NCBI GenBank assembly: GCA_002633025.1
Contig: NMRB01001186.1
Span: 3,294-67,293 of the forward strand
Source of the DNA: Notospermus geniculatus
Taxonomy: Eukaryota > Nemertea > Pilidiophora > Heteronemertea > Lineidae
Reading direction: 5' to 3'
Length of the DNA stretch: 64,000 nucleotides
Shown piece by piece: positions 1 through 13,800 of this stretch (position 1 is its first letter; each line of letters opens with the position of its first letter). Both the position numbers and the translations under genes were made by a program. Under the pieces are notes generated by a model. The model worked only from the letters and a program-made list of their open reading frames with translations, was not told the origin of the DNA and did not search any database.

Positions 1-3000
1 CCCCTTTAATAATCCCCATCAAAGCACCATTGTGAGATGAAATCAGTCGAACTTAAAACTGAGTCAAATTACAATTTTCCATTAATCTTTGCTAAGCTTT
101 CTTGAATAGACATATAATCATTCACATGAGGTTGTTTTGAAGAGGATGATGGTCAAATATCAGGGTCATACGAAGGTGAAAGATTGTGGGCTACCTTAGA
201 ATACCTGGATTTAAAGAATACACGAACCAAACCAATACTCCATAAATTGCAATCCGACTCCTGTTTCTTCGAGATAGCTGATTGGTGAAGGAAGCAGTAT
301 CAACTCCTGCCACCTATAAAACCAGTTTTGGAACAAGGGAACCTCTCTATTACGGACACCTTACAAAACGGTAACTTTGAAAACCATGCAAACCATTGCA
401 TCTTTCCTGCGACTTTCTAGGGGTACCTACACACCAAATATGACGACTCTAGGCTCGATAATTCTCACAACCATAGATGGCAGGAGTGGAGAAAAGGGCA
501 ACGGGCAGCTGATTGCACCCCAAACCTGTTGTGATCGACTTCTATGAACCTCGTATTTGCACCTGTCGCGACAGTTACGGAGACCCCAGGGCATCTAGCA
601 TCACCCGCAGTAGGCAACCAGACACCAGTGCATAACCCCCTAAAAAGCTCTCGAGGCAGTGTTGCTAGAAATTGCCCAAGGCTCTCTCAATGTCTCGAAA
701 AGAATATAATACGGGCAATAGGAAATTAGTAAGTAATTTATATCGGTGAAATTGCAAACAAAACACATTTTTTCTTCAGAATTAATGAATGGAGAACTGA
801 TTTATTCGTGGAATTGAGATTCTGTGGCAAGTTTTTTCAAACATGATTTTCTTGCCTGGTCTCAGTCGCCTGCAGCAGATACCTGAGAATGGGGAGATAA
901 TATGGTAATAACATAGAATCCATACCTTTTTCATATCCACTACTGGGCATCAAATTCTGCCTTGCAAAACATGAAGTAATGCTCTGGTGGGGACCAGTAA
1001 TCACATTGTGCCGAGTACCTTTCAAATGCAGTGCCAAAACAGACAACTGTGCATCAGAAACAACCTTAAAAGTTTTTCCAGTGCCTTGTTTTCTTTTCCC
1101 AGAACCTTACTGCCCCAGTGATGCCGGGAACAATTGCACAAACAATTTGTGTCCTGTATGACCGATCGCAGAAAAATGGAACTGATGTCAACCAATTTCT
1201 CTTGCCAGTGTAATGATAGTCATCAACACAGCATGATGAGGGGTCGGGTGTCTTATGAGGCCCTTCAGGTGATATAGGTTTATCTGGGTCACAGAAGGTT
1301 CCCTGCAAGGTTACAAGGACAGGATGATCCTTGGCTGCTCGCTTGGACCAGTTTTTTGGTGTGCATTCGATCCACACTCATTGCAGGTTGATCTGGATGA
1401 CACAAAAATGTTCCTTGACTAGCAGGGATTACTAGCACAGCATGATCCTTTTGGCCGTGCTAAGCCTGGACTAGTTTTATGAGCAAAATTCACACTTATT
1501 TTTGACATACGTTTCAGACAATGGTGGACTCGGCTCGTTATCTTTGGCCAATCAAACGAGAGAGAATCATAATGGTTACTTTCACGAATGGTAGCATGCA
1601 ATGAAGACAACATATTGGCATAATCATCCACGTTGCCTCCGGGAGTCTTGGTCTACCGGAGTTCAGCCCTGCCCTCGGGTACTATCAACGCAATCTACAC
1701 TGTCTTATCAAAAATCGAATTGTCTGAATGCAGAGGTAACTTCACTGCAATTAGTACTTATTTTAGTTTGCAGGTAATTACAAGAACGATGTAGTTGATG
1801 ACAGAGGGAGGAAGGGAGAAGTTTTGGACATCACATGGGCCATCATTTCAATGAACAACTGACCTTTCCTCATATCTGAAGGCACGCCAACTGCCGAACC
1901 CTGTGGTCTGCACAAACAAAACCGAAACTGTACATTCATTGATTCTAACAAGACATCCATCCCCACTTCATTAATTGCTACAGTTTTTTCTTGCATCGAT
2001 CAGTAGTCATCCTCGACAATTAGACAAATTTTTCCATCACCCGAGGGCTAAGACCCTTCACCATTCCTAAACGTCACTGCCTCACATGAAAGATGATCGG
2101 GCAAATCCATGCCAGCGATATCATGCCCGAGGCAAATGTATCGTCAGGTCCTTTATTGGTGAATAGCTAGGCAGCTACTGAAAGGTGATTGGTCGTTCTG
2201 TCTTGTTTACTGCCTCCAAGCTGTGGGAGTTAACCCTTGAGCTTGAAGACAATTGGGACCCTTTGGAAAATCGAATTGTTCTACCAGTGAGTTCTGATGC
2301 TGAATCACGAACAACATATCGAGGGCATCCTCTGTAGGGCCTAAGATCATTTAGGCCGGCAGCAAAAAAGAAACCAAGACGAAAGACAATCTGATGCCAT
2401 CCTCCTATAGTGCACGGCTTTGGTCTCGTTCCTCCTCATACACCCGCTGGAGTGGAGCGAGGTAAAAACCCCTGCTTTCTTTGGGAGGATGATCTGAGAC
2501 ATGGTTCAGGAGAATTCACAGCAAACTTGCACAAGCTGCTGTGATCTTTCAACCAAATGAACAGGATGGTTGGTGGAGCGTGGTGTTCATGTGACGAAGC
2601 TGGCAGTACCACCCTCAGGTTTGCACCTCAGGCTCAAGAGTCTGAGGTATTGTCAGATACTGCGATGGACGCTTTGCACATGGTAAAACCTAGCCACAAG
2701 GGACAAAGAACAAGGCATGATGAGGTAATGAAGGAAAGGAAACCATTATTCTTGTGTATTCAGTGAAATGGACAGCAATAAGAAATGGAATTGAGGTAAT
2801 GGTGGTGTATTCCTGGAGGGAACGCTAGAACGGAATGTTCCAGCTGCTCAGTGTGAACCTTAAATGCAGTAGAAAAACTGCACATTGGCAAATAGCACAA
2901 ACAAAATTGGTTCCATCATGGAAGGACATACGCACAACCAAAGTGTTCATCACAAGACATCAACTCTGACAATGACATTAAGATTCCAAACACACCCAGA

Positions 3001-6000
3001 CCTTTCCTCTAGTCAATTATGCAAAAAGAGGGTTATTACCTCTAATAACCCACAACGTCCCGCCTTTGAAATGGCGTGAATTTTTTATCAACATGGAAAC
3101 GTCTACCCCGAGGGGAACATGCTTGACATACGATCTGTAACGTCACAGACTCCCTGCCAAAACCAATCATGCGTCTTTGGGCCCAGAAAGAAGTTCATAG
3201 AAATCTTCTCATGGTTTGTAAAGTCCACTAAATGAGGTGAAAATGGCCCGTGTCTGCTCCAATCAGTGTTTCAGGCAAATGAAACTGTGACGTAATGGCC
3301 ACATGAGGAGGACAATCATTCAGGAATCAAAGTGGAGCTGACAACTACCACTAAACTTTAATACAGGTTAATTGCTATCAGTTCTCATCCTTTTATCAGG
3401 TGGACGAGGGCACCAGGACAAATGTTTGAACCATCAATAGCAATTAATCCACTCGTCAAACGTTCAGAGGGAATAATTAAGAGTTTTCTAATAAACTTTA
3501 TTGTACCTTTTGTAACAGCCACGGATCCAGAGGGGGGCGGAAGGGACGTACGCCCCCCCCCTATTTTCAGCAGAGCAATGATTTTTTTTAGCAAGAAAAA
3601 TTCAATCACATAAAAAATTCGAGTATTTTGCTCTCAGATGCCAGGAAAATGCATCTAAAAGCACTTAAATTGTCGAATTTTTCTGGGGGAGGACCCCCAG
3701 ACCCCCCGTTCCAGCTTCCCGCTTTCGTTGTCCGCCGCCTCCATCGAGCTACGCCCCCCCTTTCTGTCAACCCTGGATCCGTGCCTGAGTAATGCTGAAC
3801 ATGCACGACATCCTGAGTTAGTGTCTGTGACATCTTGAGTAGTTTAAGGTTGGTGTGCCGTAGGAGCCATCAGGGCCAAAAAAAAAGTCAACAACAAATC
3901 TCTGATTATGTCACAAGAAGTTGCATTGAAACTCCAACAAAAAATCTGGCACAGAAAGCCTGCATATAAATGAACTATACTCAATCTCGTTCACAAAATT
4001 TGCTGTAAGAACTTACAGCACTTAAAGTTCGAGTGTGAATTTTCATAAAGACTTTTTTAGCCTAAGAATCTGCATACCATCACATCTCGGGGTTAGAAGA
4101 CTAAACACGTCAGAAGAAGTAATCCTCGCAGCAGACTCTTCAAAACCAACCTCAGAATTTTTTCGCAGAATAATCTTCCTTGGAGTGTTTTAAATCACTG
4201 TTTTGAGGAAAACCTTTTATTCTGGCTCTCAATTTTCGCTGATTTTTTGCCAACATGCGTTGAGGAATTTACTTCAAGTCATCTTGTATTTAGTTCAACG
4301 ACTTTTTCGTCGAGCTGCAGTTTTCATGCAGATTGATTACATAACCCTGGGTGGAAAACCCTATTTGTTAGAAAGAAAGATTTTTATGTTTTAAGGTCAA
4401 CACGATGCAAATCACATGGATGAACTTTGGAGGAAATTGGTTTCAAATAACCTGAGTAGTTTTGGCTGATGTGAATATACTTCCGTCTTCAGGTGTCTTT
4501 CAAAATGATTGGTTTACAGAGAAAACATTATAGAAACGTTTGATAACCACACAGATAAGGAGAAAGATGCTGGGGCCCTTGTTTCATCAAATCTCAGATA
4601 TTCAAATGTATCAATTCCTTCTAAACGCAGCATCCTCTACAAGTAAGTGACGATCATTTCCAAGATCTCCGATTCCAAGGTCCCTTCCCCGGCAGCGATT
4701 CCATCGGTACCTGCCATTGACATTGGCAACTTTACCCAGGGGGTCTCGTACCAAAGACATCCCCTGACATCCTCTCAGTAATGACAAAGAAGGGATCCAC
4801 CAATCAATATCAGTCAGATACAAAGTCCTCCACAAAACACCAACAAAAGGTTGCTACCTATTGACGGTCACATTATCCCCGGAATCATCACGATACCAGC
4901 CATCAATATCGGCGCAGAAGTCAGCGAAATCCCTCTACCCTCGGGCAATCCCCCCTCAATCTTGTTAGACTCCAAATCAACAACTCTGGGGCCTTTGTCC
5001 AAGCAATTCTGCTTGACGGAGCAGAAATGTTACCTTTTATCCATAGGTATCAACATGTTGTTCGCGTGCGCTCAGATATTTGATACCCTCCCCAAGTAAG
5101 ACTTGAGATTTGGAATTCAAAGGTGTCATTGAATTTATCTTCTTCTCAGCATTCTGTCATTCAGCAGATCAAACAACACTACCGGTATTTCAGGAGAAAA
5201 TACCCAATACTGTGTTTTAGGCCAACATTTTGCCCACACACCATCCTTCCATATTAAAGGAACTCTTCATCCAACAGAACCAGGCACCATCAGTAACACA
5301 TCAAAATTCACCATCCAAGTCTGAAGTTACATTCGTACCCGTGACTGGAAACGTGAATTGTCAGGAAGACTTTGGTTTCTGATCAAGGGACTTCGTGTCT
5401 TTCAATCCAAACATTTTGTTGGCAGCGTTGACGGCTAACAAAACATCGATATGAGATGGGGCTGTAATGGCGGATGACAGAAAGTGAGCAACTCCAATTA
5501 AATGAAATGAGTAATGGGTGTAAGGGAATATTAGCAACAATCTGAAAGCTGATAAAACAGGTAGCAATAAATCGTTAATTCATTAGAAACGGCTGTCCAC
5601 ATTAAGAAACGCGATCGCATCTCGCCAAAGCCAAGATCTGATTTATCGTCAGATTCATCAATATTGTGAAAGGACGCCAAGCGAAGTTGAAAGAAATTGG
5701 CAAATGGCAGAGTGAGCAACTTTCCTTGGGAACCAATGAGATCGTAAGTCATTAAGGTGAAAATGTAAGCGAATCGTACGAGGGGAATTAATGCCACACC
5801 GAGGCTTTGTTGCATCGAATAATGTTACATCGGGAGTTAATGTCAGATTCTTTAATAGAGGAGGGTCAAAATGTCAGTGAGGGGCAAGACATTTGAATGA
5901 GAGTATTCATAGATGGGCTCTGGAATGACTACAAGGCAGCCTGTGGTTCGAAACAGCCAAGGACTGCCCCACGAGTAGTTGGAAGAGCCACAGAGGCACC

Positions 6001-7669
6001 CAGCTGATGCTGCCTGCCGTTGGCTCATCACTTGTGCCACAAGGACATTCATTTCAAGACCTCAAGGAGGCTGATGTATCACTGAAGAACGAACTGGAGG
6101 TAAGTTGGACTTTCGGGGATGGTTTGTCCATGGTTCATGGCAGTCAGAATCAGAAGTTTGAAGTACGTCTTTCAGCGATGGTATGTCTCGAGATCACACT
6201 GGTCAATAGATGCAGTTCTTCAACAATGAATCAATGAGAAGGATATGGCAGTGACGCAACATCTTTCTATCAACAGAATAGGAAACCATTTAACACATTC
6301 TACAGGAAGGGGAGGAGAACACCGGAATGCCTCCAGGCCAATATCATTCACCCAAGTCACAAAATCAAACAACTGTGGCAACGTAACGTCAAAGGCCACC
6401 AACTTCAAACAACTGCTTAATTAAACTTACACATTCTATAATGATTGATTACGAAGAACAAGTCATGTTTTAAATGAGAAAATGAAACATTTGTTCCAAG
6501 TGTCTGGGTGGTGGCGTTTCATCTCAATTTAGTCCACAGTGGGGAGTACAGCATGCATTGTCGTCCGGGGCGGGCAACTCTCACAGAAACTCATTCTCTC
6601 CATCCCGATATAATGCTGCATGTGAAATTGGTCTTTTGAAGTCTTGGTGCTTGTGTTACTCCATCATGAGGTTGTATTCTCCGTCAGATTAGATGCAAAT
6701 GAATGGCTTCCTTTCACTGGTTGCGCTCTTTGTGGCAGCCAGATCGTGACTCGAACCAGACCTGTGTATGTATGCTTTCCACATCCTCTCAAAGGTACAG
6801 GAATCATGGGAAATGTCTTCAGTAATTACGTGGCAGGTGCCCTTCATACTAATGTACCGTAACCCCCTCTGGAGGAGGAAATTGAGGAGAAACAGGCAAA
6901 GAAATGACACGAGGAGGACCTGACAATAAGCCAGTTGGCAGAGTTCTCTACAAAGACTTCTGGCCACCACGATGCAGGGGAAACATGAACACCATCACAA
7001 CTGAGGGTTCGGGTTCGATACCTGGTAGGACGAATTCCCTATGTGGTCACCAGGGGGACTCACCTCATAAGGACTGTTTCAGGGGTTTTAGTTCCCCTGA
7101 ATTCCACTACAAGTGGATAGTTGACTTCCTGACCTTTCAAATTCTCTTTTCTCAGCAATAAACTGAAGTGGGACATTGGGGAAAGTCAACACTGGCAGCA
7201 CAAAAAGGAGTTCCCAAATGTCAGACCCTTCCAGCACTCATGACATGACACACAAAACTAACGACTTGTAATTTTGACCCTTAACTGACACTTCAATGAC
7301 ATGATGTTTGACCATTTAGAATCTAGGGCTATATCAAGGGTTTGAAAAACCTACTAGAGTGGGCAGGGGCAAAACCTGTCCCCTCCATTGACCTCGCTCT
7401 TACACCAGTCATAAGTACAAGAGCTTTTATTGAACAGTAGCCACAGGGGTCATTCTTGAGGCTATACAAGTTGATGAGTCACACAACCTCATTGCCAGAA
7501 GGTTCACGCCAATGAAGCACAAAGATGCTAGGCAGTAAAACTTCAGAGGGTAAGACAAGCCTAACATGACTTTTAAGGAGTGCATCCATAAGGATGACCA
7601 TGTAAGTAGTACATCCAGAAGGATGACCCTTGTGTCATTTATAGTTGAAATCAACAAGACATGACTTAC
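1..7669. other. Non-coding stretch downstream of the LRRCT exon; no exon recognised
   Basis: No open frame here resembles the Ig, hormone-receptor or GAIN exons expected next in the minus-strand receptor gene. Small ORFs of 60-120 codons are scattered on both strands without family resemblance. One plus-strand stretch (about 6007-6102) ends in a good donor, GGAG/gtaagt, but has no partner exon that I can identify. The MITE at 3516-3787 is the only clear repeat. The region is most simply a long intron. Confidence 0.5.
3516..3787. mobile_element. MITE with CACGGATCCAG terminal inverted repeats
   Basis: The left end CAGCCACGGATCCAGAGGG is matched in inverse by CCCTGGATCCGTGCCTG at the right end. 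The element is about 270 bp with G-rich and C-rich subterminal tracts and no coding capacity. Its superfamily cannot be told because I see no clear target duplication. Confidence 0.65.
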
Positions 7670-7830
7670 TGCAATGGAGTTCCTTCCTCTTCAGCGATTT
7701 AATAGGCCGCTTAGCCAGACCTTTTGGAAATGCACACCTGGTGTTTTCGGAGATTCGGACGTTCGACTTGGCCCACTTGACAATCCACTGAAGATGACAG
7801 TCACACATCAGCAGGTTGGATTGGAAATCG
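7670..7830 (-). CDS. LRRCT exon of the ADGRA-like gene
   Basis: The acceptor is ttcttcacag and the donor is TTGCA/gtaagt. The exon encodes the C-terminal cap of the LRR domain: a CDC motif, then a WIVKW tryptophan pair, TRCAFPKG and a final HC, giving the four cysteines expected of an LRRCT. Spacing and sequence resemble the ADGRA2/3 cap more than those of peroxidasin or Slit. It ends with one base of a split codon, so another exon must follow downstream on the minus strand. Confidence 0.8.
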
Positions 7831-10800
7831 CTGTGAAGAAAGACAAATGTATTTGACACCATGACAAGATTTCGAAGTGTTTGTCCAAATCGAGATGAAA
7901 ATGGGGATCGCAACAGACAAATCTCAAATTGACGTAAACGAGAAAGATCTGCGCGCTTCCGCCGAAATCGCCAACACAACCTCGGTCTGAAACTGAATGA
8001 TGTGACGCAAAGAACCCCACGACAGTGACTTCGACGCCGTCAGAGTCGACCATTGCTGAATCATGGATTGTGCGTCACGTCAGCTGGTTTCAGATTGAGG
8101 TTGTGGTTGCGATTTCCGCGGAAGTGCGCAGATCTGCTAATTCGAGAATTGTCTATACTTACAGTCTTTTGAGTGATGTCAGTGAATCAAAGGTTCCCTC
8201 TGCTATGGTTTTTAGCTGGTTCTTCGATAGTGACCTGAAAATAAAGGCACCGGGTCGTTCATTTCAGAGCAAAGGGAAGCGTATCAATACGAACAGGAAT
8301 CTCTCGCTGAAGGTGGAGTGGGTATACGCTCTCTGCTTTTACGACTTATGATCACCAATCTTATTTGAAACCCACGTCACAGATCAAGACTAGATCATGG
8401 TTTTGAATACTGAAGTACTTACAACTTGGTGACCTTTGTTAGGCCTGTGAACATGCTCGCATTCACACTGCCAAGGTCATTCTCGGAGAGGTCACTGCAA
8501 AGAGAAAGAGAGTTTCCACTACATTTTCAATTTGCTTCACAACTAAATTCCCATCTCAAGTCCAGGGCCCATATTCATAAAACCCTTGCTAGGCTTAGTT
8601 GCCTGCTAAAGTGCCTAGTTTGTACAGGCCAATGAACACAAGTAGCAACCAACTAAGCTGGCAAGGTTTTATGAATATGGGCTCAGATCTTTCCATTAGC
8701 AGCATAATAGAAGTGAAATTTACTAATTTCCTGCATGGGGTCATGGACCGGAATTATCGTATCAAAACTTGCAAAATCGAACTGATTTCCTTGTATTCTT
8801 TTGATGGATATGATTCATAGGCACGATTTTGGTAAAAGCGAAGCCCAAGGCAATGTTGCCCACCCCCTTACGAACCTCAGGCCACCCCATTTGATCACAT
8901 TTCCTCTACGACTAATACCAGCCGTAAAAAGCACAGAGAAAGTCTTTGAAGACGTCTACTGCAGAAAAAATCACCATAACTTTCGAATACTAGCTAGGGG
9001 GCGCTTATTAAAAACGATAAATTGGTGTTCAATACTTTGTGGGAGGTAGCTCGATGAACAAAAGTTGACGGAAAAAGTGAACGTGGAGGCCGTAGGGTAA
9101 TCAGAATATCGTATCCAACGGCAATAATATCGTCTGCAGAAGAAAATTACATTTTAATTAAGTTATGAAACTTCATAAGGTCAGCCTAGGCGGAAATAAT
9201 TTTAAGTCTTTCTACTTGCGTGAATTTTGATAATCAAGCTCTGATGTCGTTATATCGAGAAAGGGGGTTGAATGTGTCTTCGGCAGCATAATCATATTAC
9301 TGCGCCATTACAAGCACCAAGATACAAAAGTGACATCAAGACTTGTAAACCAACACCCACCATACCCAATTCCTTCAACATCGAAACCCGTAATACTTGC
9401 TCTTCACAATTTTACTTCATTACATCAAAATAGGTGAATCAGATTTGCGTGAAGTCTGCCAGCAAAACCCGCCGTAATTCATATTCACAGCGGCGGTGAG
9501 ACAACTTTGATGTCATATCGCTCTTCCACACGGCATTATTGCCAGCTGACAGCTATCTTTGATCTCGGAAATAGGATCTTGTTCGGTTCACCCTAACTTT
9601 TCAGATTTCCATAAATTTTGTATAAAATTCAGTATTTCTGACGAACAAACCTTAAGACTGGAATGAAGACCTATATTGAAACCAAGTATACATGTCCCTT
9701 CTGAATACGAACAGTTCCACGGATTTGGTGGGAATTCATGAATTCATTGGTAATTCATGATATTGCGTTACAATTCTCTGTCTACTTTGACTTTAAAATG
9801 CATTCCCATTGCATGTCTGCATGTATTGAACGACCATTACCAGGTGACAGCACGTATCACCTCGTACCGGTAGATCATTGATCCACGCTACCATTTGTGT
9901 CCACGCAAAGATATTCTTCACAGCATCATTGATGAGAAGTCGACGTTACATGTCATTATTGCGCTTTTTTACGCAGCTGCCAATGCCCACCGTGTGATAT
10001 CACCACTTGGTGTGTTTCTCCTCATCATTAGCGATTGGGATCGATGTAAACAAACTGGCACCCACTGTCAGTAGGACCCCTCTATACTGGGGACACCAAT
10101 GTTCACAGTGACTGGGATTGGGTATTTTTATTCATTTGGACCTCTAACTGTTGTACAAGGAAGACTTTCAATCATGAACAGCATCTGATGGTCGAAAGCG
10201 TGTCCTTTGGAGGTTCTTACTGTAAATATCCCAACAAGAAGGGCCAGTGAACACAGACTGCAGTGCCATTGGGCGACTGCCGTAGGTGACCACCGTCGCC
10301 CTATGCAGAAGGTATGTTCAGTTAGTTTGGCTATTCACAGACGGCGCCCTAATCGAAATCAGGGGATTCCCCGAGAACGGGGAACGGGAAACTTGGCAGT
10401 GTGGCGTACAACAATCTGGGAAACTTGGCAGTGAAAGGGTCAATGGGAATTGCTTGGCAAATCCCCCATCGATTACCTTTCTGGCTCAGAGTTACCTTCT
10501 AGAAAGCTGTACTGGCCAGAAAATAAGAGAAGGTATGTCCTTGAGATGAGATGAGATACCCAGGATGATAAAGTGTGGGATACCTGTACCTAGCACCCCA
10601 TCCATCATTTGAGCCCACCTCCAAGTGACCTTTAAACTATAAACATGAGATTCTCCTCATGGTCAGATACTCTGCCCTTTGTTATTATCAATATCTATCT
10701 ATCGGTGTCTATATAAGACAATGAGATGTATGATCTATAACTCTTGTCTGAAGTCATAATTGATGGATCAATTAGTTTAAACGGAAATGTTTTGCTGCCC

Positions 10801-13800
10801 ACGACTCCGTACGTTTTGAACTGGTCAAGTTTGAACATCAGACAAGATATTATGGTAAACATTAAGTCCCTCGACTGGGCTTTGAAATGCAGATCAATGA
10901 ATTGCCAATCAAATGATCCACTGATTGAACTATTGGATTTTTGTGATTTTATGAACTTTTATAGCGCAATATCAAGTGCAAAAGTGTTGGTGTGTCTGCT
11001 GTGTCAGGCAGACTTTCAGGAATGCATCACCTATGGAATGAAGTGCCTCCAAGACATCCCGAACTCGCATAAGGTCATTGACCATGTTGACCAGTCTCAG
11101 GTTCAAATACTAAAGATATTTCCTCCCCTACCAGTCGTAGAACCTACACCATTGTACAAGAGAGAACTGATATCCATTCAATAAATTATTACAATCATGT
11201 TTTCTCCCGTTTTTCATTAAAAGAACTGAATGACAGGTGTCAGTTTTGATTGGTCGGCTATGCAAAATTTGACAGGCTGGTCAATGCGCCAACTAGAGTT
11301 TGTATTGTCACAACGTGACGTCTATTAAAAGACTGACAGGTGGGTTATTTTTAACTCTCTTGTAATGCGTAATAATCCTTCGGTGGTCCAGTGGGGATTG
11401 TTGAGGATTCCCGACGCCAAGGTTTGATAGGTTGGCAATAGTGAAGTTGATAAGTCAATATGCTAGACCAACAGAGAGCTCACATCCTGTGATCGCTCAA
11501 ATGGCAGAGTGTCAAAGAGCAGTATGTTTCATATGAATTAACCTTCAGGAATTGGGACAAATTTCACTGTAAATTGCTACTGCATCAAACTGCCCTATAT
11601 CTAAAATCTATGATTGATACATTATTGACAATCAGCAGGCTTTCGTTGAAAGGTGGTAGGCCCACACTCAACTAGTGGTTTATGAGCCATACCCTCTGGC
11701 TGCAAATTATGAGGTGATCTTAGAGCTGGGCTGAATGGTGACATAGGGGTGGGAGCGCGGAAGAAACCTTGTTCACCTCTAGGCCTCGGCAGCTATCGTC
11801 AAGTTAGTCGCGTGCCTAGAGCAAATACTGCTGATGCAAAAACGAAAATTCTCACGAAAGATTTCATCAAACTGAGCAGTTAAATCGAAAAAACGCACAA
11901 TAAATTTTACAAACTTCTTGTCTGAGTCAAATTGTTACAAGATTATTGATGAAGTGCCATCTAAACCTGTTTGGTGAGACATTCCTGGCGGCAAATCTCA
12001 TTCAGAAGTGAGCAATGTTTGATCAGGAATAAAGATCTTGTCATCAGAACATGTAGATTTGACATCATGCGAAATGCAACTTGAGATTTTAATCTATGGA
12101 GCTCAGAGCTGGATTTTATAGCCATATTGAAGAACTCAAGTGCAGGCCTACGTGTCCATTTCATGATCTTGAAGGTGTTCTCAAAATGGAGGGTCTGTCT
12201 TGGATGTCCTTTGCTAGACCACGGCCTGATTTCCTGAAATAGCTGAACTTCTATGATCAGCAAATACCAAATGGACTGTCAGTGTGGTGCAGTGGAAACA
12301 ATGGCACCTATTATCCCCGAGGTTGCAGGTTTGACTCAAGGTCAGACCCACTCTGCTTTTCCGAGCCTTATTCGCCAACAGTTTCCGAGATGAATGTATC
12401 ACAAGACATGAATGGTATACGTTGATACTCACAGTCGCTCGAGACTATCAAGTCCCAGGAAGGCGCCCGCTTCGATCTCGGTTATCTTGTTCTTGCTCAG
12501 ATCCCTGGAAAGATAAAGATATGACAAATCAATCACTAAGCCCATCAATATCCATCTGTCAAAAGGTCGGGAAACGTACAGCGTGGGGGAAGCCATGCTG
12601 TCACTACGGTGCCATGAACACAATGTTTGTATAATAGAAAGTTCCTCTCTATGGGGACACCTTTGGGACAGCCCGGCACTGTCCTTGATTGAGAAGTGTC
12701 CTCAATACACAGTGAAATGAGTGTTTAAACACGGGTGGTACAAAAACATTCCTAACTCGATAATTTCTCTCCCGTGATAAATTTTCCGATCATTATTCTG
12801 CATGGACGAGACTTGTCACTGTCGATTGGTCACAAAATCCATCTTCCTGAAAACCAAGACCAATGAACGGAAACATTCTGATCATTTGATCATCGATATT
12901 CGGCTTCACATTGGAAAAAACAAAATACCCATGGCCCAAAAGGTATGAAGCGTCATACTGTTCAGAAGCTCAGCAAATGAGGTTGGACTTCGACTTCCTA
13001 TATCACATGAAAGTGCTCCTGACATGGCTGATTTTTCAAACTTTCGGCATAGTCAACTTTATAGAATATTTGTGCCAAATCCATAAAACGTCCGAGATAC
13101 CAATCTTCGCACGTTTTTCAATCCAGAGGTGACACGTAATATAATATTACGAATCTTCCAGAAAAAATTACTCATTCAGCTGTGAAAAATATCAATATTT
13201 TTGCAGGCTCATAAATACCGGCAGCAATAATAGTCACTGAAGACACTGCCGTGAAAAAAATGAGGCAATATCTGTTATTTTTTGACAATATCTCGGTATC
13301 AAATTTGCGTAATACGGATGTGCCCGCAGGCCGACATTCGGTCGCATAATGAACAAATCGCAATCGGCATCTTCGCAAATCAATGTAACATTGAATGAAC
13401 TTGGTGAATAAGAATGCTGGGGTATACCCCGAGTGTTATTATCCACAAAGCATAACTCTGCTCCCGGCAATGATTCCGCATTGAAAGAAAACCGGTACAG
13501 CCACGGTTCATCATTCGTTATGTCATCAATTTTGTCCAATGAATTGGAAAAAGCGTACAATAATAGTTTCCTGGATTATAAGCGCCCGAGGCTGTAGGAT
13601 GAGCAGTACAATGAACAGGTGATCTCCTCAGAAAGCCGAAGTATTGGGTTACTTTGTATCAATATTTTCACCATTGCCATAGCCTTGGGCCATTTTCTGA
13701 AAGTTAGATTATAGAAGAAAAGTTGCCTTTAACACTCATTCAAGCAACATGAAGGCTCAACGAACTGTCGCATTCTTAAGAGAATCCTTGAGTTCAATTC

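Noticed and set aside
7000-7080. Pol III B-box-like GGTTCGATACC, possible tRNA or SINE
   Set aside because: No A box or cloverleaf is nearby. It may be a decayed SINE, but the evidence is too thin to list.
11380-11440. GGTGGTCCAGTGG, tRNA-Glu-like start
   Set aside because: Only the D-arm part resembles a tRNA; the rest does not fold.
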